A stretch of DNA of 64,000 bases from Bombus terrestris (Eukaryota > Arthropoda > Insecta > Hymenoptera > Apidae), in assembly GCF_910591885.1 (NCBI RefSeq), contig NC_063271.1, forward strand, positions 9,107,001-9,171,000, written 5' to 3'. Both the position numbers and the translations under genes were made by a program. Numbering within the stretch: the first letter of the stretch is position 1; every line of letters begins with the position of its first letter. A model generated the notes under the pieces. The model ran no database searches, was not told the origin of the DNA, and saw only the letters and a program-made list of their open reading frames with translations. This document shows, piece by piece, positions 1 through 12,378 of this stretch.

Positions 1-2141
1 CTTTTCACGGTAAAATATTCTGTGTAACGTATAATGAAGTGTGGTACACGTTGAACCGGGAATTATTGAAAATAGGGAATCATTGATTCGTATTTAATTT
101 AGTTTTAAGAATTGTTACAATTAAGAATTGTTAATAAATAAAACTAGCAGTTAATCTGTGGATAATTATGAAAATTCTTATTTTTATTAGATCAAATTAG
201 AAATTAGAGATGTTTTAGAAAAATGGAGCTTACATAAAAATTTATTTCTCCTGTTTCATTCAAATAATGTTATAAACACCATACTTTGGATATTTCGTAT
301 AGTTTTGTATATTACCTGCATCCTATACATTTCTTCAAGTTTAATCTTTGTCAGAAATGTATACACGTTCGTAGTCCACTAATAAAAATAACAATTTTAT
401 TAAATTTGAGTCAACTTTAGTAGGGCTTTTGCAATATGTGTGAAAAGGTTTTGTTGAATGTTTAATGATACTGTAAAAAATATAAAAATGTATTCGTAAG
501 ACTTTCGACGATATGAATTTCTGAAATTCATCAAGCACACGTGCATTTAAATTTCCATTTCACTTAGATTTCTCTGTGAAAAATTATATAGCGATATGCG
601 TATGCATCATATCGTTATTATGTTCATTGTTTCTCTTATCAATTAAGTATCAATTCAGTATGGAACTATTAATGAACAGACAGATTAATAATGGCATCCA
701 AGTACCAGACGTTTTTCTTAGAAACTTGCCGCATTATAATTTATCGGCATATGTACTTACATGGAATTATCCTTCAATATATTTACATAATAACCCAAAG
801 CTTAAATACGTGGAAGTAGGAAAAATTAAACAATTTTTCTATATTTCAGTATCTTATTATGTATATGTACATTTATGAAACCGTAGCGAAAATGATAAAG
901 GATATGTCTAACGATAATGGAAATTAAGTAAAGTGTATACAGAATACTAAATTAGTACGCAACGAACGTAGTATATATTGCAGAGATGAACCTTGGATAG
1001 CCAATTGAATTAAATTAAGAAAATCAGCTCTCAAAAGAAACATCCAGGAAAATTTCCAGACAATCCAATGTGTGTTTCATTAAATCAAATTTGATTACAA
1101 CAATCATACTTAAAGAGAAACGATTCCTCTAAACTTTGAAGTAAAATTAATTAAAGCAAATCGAATTAGGAAATTCAGCATTATAATGAAATTAGATTAA
1201 GAAAATTAGAATTCAAAAGCAACGATTCTCTGATAATTCGAAATGAAAATGTTTAAGCGAAGAAAGCCAGAATTAGCGTAGTTAGTCTGATTTCTGTATA
1301 TGTTATTGTGTACTCGTTTAGTATGTGTTTTCGATTTTCTATTTCTGGTGTTATGTAGTTAACATTCTCTTCTATTTTATATTTCATTCCTTGTCTTATC
1401 GTCGTTGTCCAACCTAGTTTGCCAGCTAATCTTACCTATGCGATAATTCTTTCTATCGACAATGGTACATTTAATGGTCCTATTGCTGTTATATCCTTAA
1501 TTCTTTCGTTTGTTTCGCCGTATGTATGAAGTTTATTGCTCTGCTTCCGTCGTCTTGTCATAGCTTTTGGAAATATCTTCTATTACGAATAATATATTGC
1601 TGTTTTCTATTTCCTGTAATGAGTTGGTATCTAAGTGACTCGGTTTCTCTTTTCGTCCGGTGTCTTCTGGTTCATTATTTTCAATAGAAAACCAGTATTA
1701 CAAAATGCTTTAGGTTTCCCAATAATTCGATCTGAATTTAATTGATTTAATTCGAATCGAGCAAAGTGAGAATTCTAATTAGATTAAACTTAAAAAATCC
1801 AAATCCGAAGCAGTCAATTGCCGAATAATTTGAAGCGAACGTGTTCGGTCTCACGTTCTCAATTTTGTCCCAAAAACCGTTGCTTAAACCGGAATTAACA
1901 AACGTCGAGGAACCAGAGCAAAGGAAAGTGCGGTCGATTCTTGAAAGAGGCGAAATGCAAAAACTGGAACACTCCCCTGAATTCCATCCGTGTCGATTGG
2001 TGTTTGCGGCGAAACTCGACAACGGAAGCGACCAAAGGGGAAAAAGTGATCCTTCGAGAACCGGTTGCGCGTTGCAACCGCTTCCTTGAGAAGTGGAACC
2101 TCGATCGCTCTTCATCGAACCTGCGTATGGAACCATTTCAG
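1..2141. other. Upstream flank or intron of Duox
   Basis: No exon is recognised here. The first recognisable Duox exon begins at 2142 in phase 1, so at least one coding exon lies further 5'. I looked for the conserved start of the peroxidase domain (the stretch before the GQLVTSEI segment) and did not find it, so this is probably intron. The block 1830-2141 is GC-richer and open in more than one frame but resembles no Duox segment. A decayed coding-like stretch on the minus strand (about 1290-1690) is listed separately. Confidence 0.5.
1290..1690 (-). pseudogene. Possible decayed coding relic
   Basis: Read on the minus strand, this AT-rich block changes base composition and keeps short open stretches with protein-like composition, for example RLAGKLGWTTTIRQGMKYK near 1410, broken by in-frame stops and frame changes. 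It may be the remains of a transposable-element protein, but I do not recognise the family. It lies in the putative Duox intron. Confidence 0.25.
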
Positions 2142-5100
2142 GGCAACTGGTCACGTCGGAGATAATCATGGCCAGCGAAAGTGGCTGCCCCATAGAGTAC
2201 CATCGAATTGACGTGGACAAATGCGATCCGGTTTTCGACAAGGAGTGCCAAGGTAACAAGTACATTCCCTTCCGTCGGGCGGATTATGATCGGCAAACCG
2301 GACACAGCCCTAATAGCCCACGTGAACAGGTAATTTCTTGCTTTACCCGATTTTATTTATTCACCCGATTTATACATTGATAGTTGGGAATATGTGAATG
2401 ATTTGCGTCGTTGAACTTTGGTTGAACATTGGAAAGCGAGGTTGCCTTGTGGTATTTTTGGCAACGTATAGTGTAATATATAATAAATGTAGTGATATTT
2501 AACTATATATGATAATTACCAAATATAAGAATATGTTGCATATTTATTATAGCGTATTTTGAGGGAATTTCGACTAGCAATATAGAAAGAGTTTCGAATT
2601 TCAATTTATTTGACTTAATATGGATTTGAATTTAATTTGAATGTAGTAGGATCTGAATTTGATTTAGACTTGAGTTTGGATATTGTTGTCTTAATATGAA
2701 AATTCGGAAATTGAATTGTATTCGAAAATTTAAATTTATATTTGAGAAAGTTCGATCGTTTTAATAAAAATAAAAAAGAAATTTTAAAATATCCAGACAA
2801 CATATTTTTGATGGATATAAACTTTATTCATAATGATAGAGAAAGTAGTGGTCATTAAGAGCTCCGCAAGTTGTTTCTTGCGCTTCTTTTCAGCGTATCT
2901 TATTATTGCGCCACCGGGTAAAGCGTATTGAACATTTTTCACGAGAAATCGTGTCACATACGAGACACAGAAAACTTGTATACCCACCATAATTTCTCGT
3001 TTATTTCATTACCTTTTACGTGTAAATTCATATACGTATATATTAGATAATTCCATAATTAATGCTGTTTTTTCGACAATTAAACTTAAATTAATGGATT
3101 TTGTCATGAAAAACATACCGAAAAATGGCATTATTTATAATCTAATAATATTTAAATATAAAATTTTGGTAAAATATATGATTTTCGGGGTTTAGAAATA
3201 TTAAAAAATTGGTAAAATTTTACAAAATATATAATTTTCAAATATAAGATATATAATTCCCATATATAATATATGCCAAAAATAAACATTTGTGTAACAT
3301 AAAACTTTCAAATATAGCTTCAAATATAGAACGGAATTCTATTACCAAAGATTATTCAGATATTGGGAAATAAATCGTGAAAAGTAGCTCTGAATACGTG
3401 AGGTTGCAGATAAACAAAGTGACGAGTTGGATCGACGGTAGCTTCATTTATTCGAGCAGTGAAGCATGGGCGAACACCATGAGGTCTTTCAAAAACGGCA
3501 GCCTCCTTATGGAGCCTACCAGGAAATTTCCTGTGAGGAACACGATGCGTGCTCCACTTTTTAATCATGCTGTTCCACACGTTATGAGAATGCTCAGTCC
3601 AGAACGTCTTTATCGTGAGTTCAATATCTTTTATCATTGTACGTGACGATTTCAAAAATTTGTTTCATTGTGACAAATCATATCTAGTTCTTGGAGATCC
3701 ACGAACGAATCAGCATCCTCCGTTATTGGCTCTTGGAATATTGTTTTATCGGTGGCATAATGTGATTGCTGCACGAATACAACTGGAGAATCCAAATATG
3801 TCTGATGAAGATATTTTTCAGAAAGCGAGACGTGTTGTTATAGGAACGCTTCAGGTTTGTTTATTGTATTTAAATAAATATTAAATACAGGCACGTGTGG
3901 CCACCTATTTATTATATATTTATCTAGTTGGATAAATTTGATATAAATCGCAAATTGTTGACTGAGCTATTGTTTTATTATAGATTATTATTGAAAAATA
4001 AGATACATATTTTTCAAACCTTAATATACACACAAATTAGAAATATTACTTTATATAACGATGAATTCATTTACTTAAAGCAACTCGTATCATCTTATAT
4101 CTATCGTATTATCTACAATCTTATGGAATTTTCTCATAATTATACAGATTGCTATTCAGTATAAATTCATAAAGATGATCAGCATCTCCATATTCGATAT
4201 ACACATTAATTAATTCGATTACATATTAAGTATCTAACTCAATTACAACAAAATACAGATGTAACATATACTTTCTATCCATAAATTGTCACTCCGTTGT
4301 CGTCGTTACAAGTAATACTATATCATTGTCGTGTAATTGTACACCGTTACTGTAACTCGGTATACACGATGTACTAATTTCATACTACTTGAAGAATTAA
4401 TACGAACTTACCGACTGTAATCCTTTATGAAATCTATGAGTATCGTCTTTATATCGTTTAACCACATTATACTATACTGTTTATTTACTTCATTACTTGT
4501 TACTTTTTATGAACATAATACAATTCGAAAGTAATCCTGTTTTTCTGCAAATTGAATTTTTAAATTAAATAGAATTTGTCACTAACAGATAGAATTAATT
4601 TTTTCTTTTTAAATTGCAGAATATTATCTTATACGAATATATTCCAATACTTCTTAATGAAGATCCTCCAACGTATACGGGATACAAGCCAGATTTACAT
4701 CCTGGAATCAGTCACATATTTCAGAGCGCAGCTTTTCGATATGGGCACACGTTGATACCACCAGGATTGTATCGTCGAAATGAAAATTGCGAATATAGAA
4801 GAACTAATACCGATCAACCTGCGATTAGACTTTGTTCCACTTGGTGGGACTCCAATGCAAGTGGTGTTTAAAAACAAATAGTTTATATTAGATACAGATT
4901 ATTATTATGAATATAATTTCAATTTCCAGTAAATATTCAATAACTTCCAATAATTGATAAATTTAGATTTCTAATAATTTCAAATATATTAGGTTGTCCC
5001 AAAAGTTTCTTTCGTTTTATAAGGAAATAATAGATGCACAACATTTTTTGTTTTACATTATTTTACTGAATTATATCTGATCTACTTTGTTCTACAGTTA

Positions 5101-8100
5101 ATTCTGCATATCTTTTTATTCTACTGTTTGTTCTACAGTTAGAAATAATTCTAATAATTCTAATATTCCAGTTTTTAATATCTTATTTTTATATTTTAAT
5201 TAATTTAAATGTAATTCCATTTAACTTAGGTAAAGTTATGTTTCTATATTCTTAGGAAGTTTTAACTAACAGTACGATCGAAGAACTCCTCATGGGCATG
5301 ACATCACAAATAGCAGAGAAAGAGGATAATCTCCTTGGCACTGACATTAGAAATAATTTATTCGGACCTATGGAATTCTCAAGACGCGATTTAGGTGCTT
5401 TGAACATCATGCGAGGAAGGGACAACGGGCTTCCAGATTACAATACAGCTAGGGCACATTTCAAGCTACCTCGTAAGAAAACTTGGAACGAAATCAATCC
5501 GGAATTATTCAATAAAAATCCTTCGCTACTGCGTACGTTAGTAGAAATTCATTCGAATAATTTAAACAATGTGGACGTTTACGTTGGTGGAATGTTGGAA
5601 TCCAGTGCCGGCCCTGGAGAACTCTTTTCAGCTGTAATTAAAGAACAGTTTCTTCGTTTGAGAGATTCTGATAGATTTTGGTTCGAAAATGAAGAAAATG
5701 GGTAAGTGGTGATGATAGCATTGATAGGTATTATATTGAATTTAAAAGTGCAGCATAATATTATACATGGCATCAAATTTTTAAAATTCTGGAAGTTTAA
5801 AAAGTATATAATAAAATTTTGTTCCATTTATAATTTATTGAAAGAAAAAGTTAATAGTAGTAAGATAACGATCCCAAATTATTAATTAGTTGCTTATATA
5901 AAAATTTCTAAAATAAATTCCAAAAGTAATATTGTGCACTGACATTTATATCATATTTTATTTTTTAGAATTTTCACAAAAAGTGAAATAGCAGATATTC
6001 GTCGGGTAACTCTATGGGACGTAATAGTAAACGCGACAGGAATACCAGCAGACGCCATTCAAAGAGGTGTGTTCAACTGGGAAGAAGGAGATCCATGTCC
6101 TCAGCCTTATCAACTCAACTCAACAATGCTGGAGCCCTGTGTTCCACTACAACGTTACGACTATTTTGAAGTAATTATTATTCATTATCATTGGTGGAAG
6201 AGATAATTAAAGTATTAATCGATATAATTACACGTACAACCGTATGCACCCTAAATATTGAATTTCATGTTACAAAAGTCATTTCTAAAATTCGCTTTTA
6301 AAAGTATGTCTTTTAAAAAGAAAGAATCTTTTATTTTTTGAACCAAAAATGCAATTGAAACACAAGAACCTAAGAGCGTAGGCGGTGTTAAATGAGCTAA
6401 ATTAAAATAAGTCAAATGAGTAGGCAGTACTACAAAGAAGATACAATGCCAAATCGACATCGTATAGTCCCTCTGTTTCCCTTTACATATGTATCTCAAA
6501 TTGCATTTCTTGAAACGATAACCAGTTTAACCAATTTCAAAACCCCACGATATCTCTTCCAGTCTATTATACAACATTACGTAACAAACTATCTTCCTGG
6601 AACTTCACGTTTTCCTCGTGTTACCCTATATGTACAAACTCTGAAAACTATGTACATCTATTCCATTACAGGGAAGTGAGCTGGTGTACATATACGCCTG
6701 TGTTTTTCTCGGTTTCGTTCCGATTCTTTGCGCTGGTGCCGGTTATGGTCTGGTCAAGCTCCAAAACCGACGAAGAAGACGTCTAAAAATTCTCCAAGAA
6801 GCGATACAAAAAAGGAAAGATGGTAAAATCTGCGTGGACAAAATGATCGTACGAGAGTGGTTACACGCGAACCATCGTCGTCTGGTCAAGGTGAAATTCG
6901 GGCCGGAAGCGGCTCTGCACATCGTCGATCGCAAGGGAGAGAAACTCCGCACATTCGATTTCTGCGACGTGAACACGGTCACGATAGAAGAATCGCAGGT
7001 GATTGCAGCAAACTTTTACGTTTTACTTTTTGAAGGAGAATCCAGTCAAGAAATCTTGGCTGAAACTTCGTAATTGTGTAATATTGTATAGAGTTTTACA
7101 AAGGAAACGGGCGAATTAAACACATGAAAATTTGTAGAGACTGGTTCTCTGGTTTGGCTCACCGATTTCAACGAGCCGAGTTGATATGCGAAACCCATGT
7201 AATTCCACGCTTTCGTGCGTTTAAAAATGTTTCTTGCTTCATAAGATGGAATTACGCTGGTTATTGTTAATATGATTAGGGCAATGTTTTACTGTAGTAT
7301 AGTGTCATTATCGTGATTCATTAATCAATTAGATTGCTAAATTTTTTAAAATAATTAAAATAAGAATGTGTTTGACTGAAAAATTCAAATATTGTATAGT
7401 AGAAAATACGTCTATTTAGGAATTAATCATTTTTCTTACAATATAGTATTTTACAAAACTCAGTCTGTTTCAGTCAACATGTTGATATTCAAGTGGTTTT
7501 TAGTAAAATATTTGTAAATTCTATTTATTTTTCTACACTTTCTAAGTTGTGCATAAAATATGTTTCATTAAAAATAACTTTACTAACAATGGTCTAGCGT
7601 GCTTGAAATAGAGAGCATTCTATATATTATTATTACGTAGAATCAAGGGATTCTCCCTCTTATCATTTTCTATTTCGTTAGGCAAACAAAAATTAATATT
7701 AAAAATGTTCCTAACATTTTGCGTTCTTCGCACAATCTTCTGTACAACATATTAATTAATATTTATTTAGGAAAACGAGAATGGTCATCGTAAGGCGTTG
7801 GTTCTATTGCGGATACCGCGAGACTACGACCTTGTCCTTGAACTGGATTCACTGGCCTCGCGTAGAAAGTTCATTGCGAAACTGGAGGCATTTCTGGCGT
7901 CCCATAAGAAGCACTTCACCCTGTCCCAAGTGAGTAGGGACATTATGCTTGCAAAAGCGGAAACGAAGGAACGCCGCCAAAAGAAACTCGAGCAGGTACT
8001 TTTTTGTATTCTTAGTTCGAATCGACTCCTATTTCGCCTTTTAAAGCTTTCAACGTATCACTTCCCGCTTTGTAAACTATGTAAGGCTAGTTTTTTCCTT

Positions 8101-11100
8101 TTCTGACAGTTCTTTAGGGAAGCTTACGCCCTGACGTTCGGTTTACGACCTGGTGAAAGGCGACGACGATCCGAAGATAGCGACAGCGGTGAGGTCGTTA
8201 CCGTGATGAGGACGTCGCTTTCTAAAAGCGAATTTGCGAGCGCGCTTGGAATGCGTGCAGACGCTGTATTCGTAAAGAAAATGTTTAATATAGTCGATAA
8301 GGACAGGGACGGTCGTATCTCGTTTCAGGTAAAAGGCGTTGAATTTTGGAAATGGAATTTTTAAGTTTTCGCACCTTTATACAACATATTTGTGCGACAT
8401 ATTTTATATGTATTTTAAGTTACAGTTTCTTTGACTAATTAGTGCTTTCGGTTGATAAGCTTCTCATTTTCGTTTAAAGAAAACATTACGTTATTAAATT
8501 ATACCAATTATTTAATTAAAATTTTAATTAAAATTTAGATTAAAGTCTTAGCTTAGATTGTATTCAAGCTTTAAAGATTAAAAATAATATATTAAGTGGT
8601 TAAAAAGCAATAACCAAAAGCTAAGAATTCATCCATTTTAATAATATATCAAGGAATTAAAACTTAAATATATCTCCATTTTAGGAATTTTTGGACACTG
8701 TTTTATTATTTTCACGCGGGAAAACCGAGGACAAATTAAGAATAATCTTTGACATGTGCGACAAAGACAGTAACGGAGTCATTGACAAGGAAGAGTTATC
8801 AGAAATGCTCAGATCTTTGGTAGAAATTGCACGCACAACTAGTCTATCAGACGATCATGTTACAGAATTAATCGATGGAATGTTCCAAGTAAACTTTCAA
8901 CTCCAAAATGTCTATCGTTAAAGTATCCGTATCCAGAACATCGATTGCATCTCCAATATGGTTTCTTTTAGGATGCCGGACTCGAGAGAAAGGATTACCT
9001 CACGTACAACGATTTCAAGCTGATGATGAAAGAGTATAAAGGCGATTTCGTTGCGATCGGTCTCGATTGCAAAGGCGCGAAGCAGAATTTCCTCGACACA
9101 TCGACCAATGTAGCTCGTATGACAAGTTTCCATATAGATCAACTTCCACCAGAGGATTCGAAAACCTGGGCTAAAAAACAGTGGGACGCTGTTTCGACAT
9201 TTCTTGAGGAAAATCGGCAAAATATTTTCTATTTATTTGTTTTCTATGTCACAACCATCGCTTTATTCGTCGAAAGATTCATTTGTAAGTTTCTTTTTGG
9301 TTATTTTAAACCTAGGATTACCGAATCTGTCCAAATATGTAATAAGTTCCTTTTTTAACTTACACTTTTCTTTACAATTGAACAGCTTACTGAAAAAAAA
9401 GGAACTATAATAAATACATGCATAGGTACTGAATATATTTTCTAGGGAAACAATTGAATCGTTCTAAATTTTAGACTATTCCTTTATGGCTGAACACACG
9501 GATTTGAGACATATTATGGGAGTCGGAATCGCCATAACTAGAGGATCTGCAGCAGCCTTGTCTTTTTGTTACTGTCTACTTCTTTTAACGATGTCACGCA
9601 ATCTTTTGACTAAGCTCAAAGAATTTTCTATTCAACAATACATTCCTCTTGATTCTCATATACAATTTCATAAAATTGCTGCGTGCACTGCGTTATTTTT
9701 CTCCGTTTTGCACACAGTGGGACACATGGTGAACTTTTATCATATCTCGACTCAACCATTAGCTCATCTTCGATGTTTGACCAGCGAACTTAGTTTCCCA
9801 AGCGATGCTCGGTTGACAATATCGTTTTGGCTTTTTAGAACAGTAACAGGTAGATATTTAGCTTAATTTTTATTTACTACAAATTACTTAATAATCATAT
9901 AAATGTTTTAAGTAACACTAAATTATTTTTACAGGTTTAACTGGGATCTTGCTATTCGTTGTAATGACAATCATTTTTGTCTTTGCTCACCCAACTATTC
10001 GTCAAAAAGCGTATAAATTTTTCTGGTCCACGCATAGCTTATACGTAGTTCTATATGCATTGTGTTTAATACACGGTTTGGCTCGTTTGACTGGCTCTCC
10101 GCGATTTTGGATTTTCTTTGTTGGCCCTGCCATTATTTATTCTCTAGACAAGGTAAATTGAGTGATTATTCTATTTTATTTTATTGATTCTATTATTCAG
10201 ATTTATAATTTTATCATCTAATTCTTTTACTAACTAGCTGCGCCTTGTGATAATTTACTTTCCAATTTTCATACATAATAATTACTGCTATTAATTATTA
10301 TATTATTATTTTACATTTTTTAAATTAATAAATTCCTTATTAATCATTACACTATTATTTTTAAGATGGTGAGTCTCCGTACCAAATGTATGGCACTGGA
10401 CATCATCGAAACGGAACTGCTACCTTCAGACGTGATTAAAATCAAATTCTACAGGCCACCAAATTTGAAATATTTATCCGGTCAATGGGTTCGTCTTTCT
10501 TGTACCGCATTTAGGTCGAACGAATTTCATTCGTTCACCTTGACTTCTGCACCACACGAGAACTTTCTCTCGTGTCACATTAAGGCGCAGGGACCGTGGA
10601 CTTGGAAATTGCGCAATTACTTCGATCCCTGTAATTATAACCCGGAAGACGAGCACCCGAAAATAAGAATAGAAGGACCGTTCGGTGGTGGCAATCAAGA
10701 TTGGTACAAGTTCGAGGTCGCTGTGATGGTTGGCGGTGGCATTGGTGTCACTCCCTACGCCTCCATGTTGAACGATCTCGTGTTTGGAACTTCTACCAAT
10801 AGATACTCTGGAGTTGCTTGTAAGAAGGTAATTATAACTGAATTTTATCGTACTCAGATAAAAAAATGATATTTTTGCATAATATAAATATTTAATAATG
10901 TTTATGTTATTATATTTTATTAAATTTAGGTTTATTTCCTTTGGATTTGCCCTTCTCACAAACATTTCGAATGGTTCATCGATGTACTAAGAGATGTCGA
11001 GAGGAAGGATGTTACGGACGTGTTAGAAATTCACATATTTATTACGCAATTTTTTCACAAATTCGATTTACGTACAACCATGTTGGTAGGTTATTGCACA

Positions 11101-11590
11101 GTTGTAATTACTTAGTTGGGAAATTACATTTTTATTATATAAACACAAATTGAATTAAATTTCTTTGTTACAGTATATTTGTGAGAACCATTTCCAAAGG
11201 CTGTCCAAGAAAAGTATATTCACTGGGTTAAAAGCGATAAATCATTTTGGTAGACCCGATATGACGTCGTTTCTAAAATTTGTTCAGAAAAAGCATAGCT
11301 ACGTAAGTGTTAGAATTACTTTCGCTTAATTAATACACATTAGAATATTTAATCTTAAAATTAAATAAATTATCACGAATTAAAATGAAACGTTATAAAT
11401 GTTATTTAAAAAATTAAATATACTAATCTAAATTTTTGTTTTAATTAAAATGTTGCCGTAGGTTAGTAAGATAGGAGTATTTAGCTGCGGACCGCGTCCT
11501 CTGACAAAGAGTGTGATGTCATCCTGCGACGAAGTGAATAAAGGTCGACGCCTGCCGTACTTCATTCACCACTTCGAAAACTTCGGCTAG
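2142..11590 (+). CDS. Duox: Dual oxidase (Duox), 3' 17 exons, 5' end missing
   Basis: NADPH-dependent, calcium-activated oxidase of the plasma membrane that releases hydrogen peroxide outside the cell; in insects it serves gut immunity and cuticle or egg-coat crosslinking. Exons read: 2142-2329, 3410-3614, 3688-3854, 4620-4856, 5256-5701, 5969-6170, 6672-6998, 7771-7995, 8110-8328, 8685-8888, 8972-9284, 9475-9849, 9935-10152, 10366-10827, 10930-11085, 11174-11302, 11462-11590 (TAG). Every junction keeps phase, giving about 1399 residues. Order: peroxidase-homology domain (AAFRYGHTLIPPG, LGALNIMRGRDNGLPDYN) to about residue 480; first membrane segment near 485-508; EF hands DKDRDGRISFQEF and DKDSNGVIDKEEL near 725-770; six-helix ferric reductase domain near 890-1107 with haem histidines; FAD motif HSFTLTSAP; NADPH motifs GGGIGVTPYAS and CGPRPL; C-terminal HHFENFG. 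The N-terminal part of the peroxidase domain and the signal peptide lie upstream of the window. One intron appears to be GC-AG. Confidence 0.97.
4857..5255 (+). other. Apparent GC-AG intron of Duox
   Basis: The exon ending at 4856 is followed by GCAAGT, the consensus of GC-type donors, and the next exon starts after CTTAG at 5256. This junction is phase 0 and keeps the protein the same length as the fly protein between WWDS and the EE of the next exon. The nearest GT donor (4865, GTGTTT) with the CTTAG acceptor gives a stop. A GT alternative paired with a shifted acceptor (GAAG) stays open but adds one residue and uses weak sites. A mariner end lies inside the intron. Confidence 0.6.
4989..5100 (+). 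mobile_element. Mariner-type transposon end (solo fragment)
   Basis: The stretch beginning TTAGGTTGTCCCAAAAGTTT and running through a TTTCGTTTTATAAGG block looks like the terminal inverted repeat and subterminal region of mariner elements known from bees. No matching opposite end or transposase reading frame is visible in the rest of the intron, so this is a truncated remnant. Confidence 0.65.
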
Positions 11591-12378
11591 TCTAATTGAT
11601 ATCATTTCAAGAAAAGAGTAGAAGAAGAAAAACGATGGACTCTATCGTGAATCTCGTGCAATTCTATCGAGTGTACATATTTATGCGCGTACGCGCATGC
11701 CTTATTTATATAACAAATATTATATTTCTTATTTATGATTACAAAAGAATGAAAAAATATTTGTTTCTTCAATTTACGTATGATAAAGTCAGTATTATTA
11801 ACGTTAGCCCTATTGCGTGATATGACATTGATAAGCAGAACTGATCAAACTGGGTGAGAGGATTTTCAAGCTCATTATCCTGGAACTCCTACATATCTCT
11901 TTGAATTAAACATCTTTTTAACCGCTTAAGGATTGAATTTTTATTTAAATTGTATCAAAAATCTGTATCTCTTTTTCTATTAATTTATTTTATTATTTAT
12001 TATTTAAATATAATTTGAATTACGAAATGATTCTAAATTTAAGAAAATTTTCCTTCTGGAAATGTCAAAAGGTTCAGTGAGCATTTATCACCTATGTTAA
12101 TTTCTCAATTAATTATTAGATAATTGGTTAATTAATTTAAAGAGACATCTGATTAATTAAGTAAATAAAAGAGTTAATTGAACTTATGTCCTCAAGCGGT
12201 CAAACAATTAAGTTTATCAGAAAAATTAGAAAAGCATATTTCATTGTAGTTACTGTTTATTCCCTTTCTTTCTCCATAGGAGTTCTAGGGCTAAACTTAC
12301 AGTTTTAAATGAACAAAAACTTCTGTTGAAACATATTGAGGAATTTGTTAACACTAAAAGATTATGTAGCATTTATAA
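11591..12378. other. Convergent gap between Duox and DuoxA
   Basis: About 790 bp separate the two stop codons. It should contain both 3' UTRs and poly(A) sites. The sequence is AT-rich, and no coding segment, repeat or RNA gene was recognised. Confidence 0.6.

Noticed and set aside
576..878. ORF with a hydrophobic N terminus, possible signal peptide exon of Duox
   Set aside because: It starts with GTG, not ATG, has no resemblance to the Duox N terminus, and has no splice donor keeping phase with 2142.
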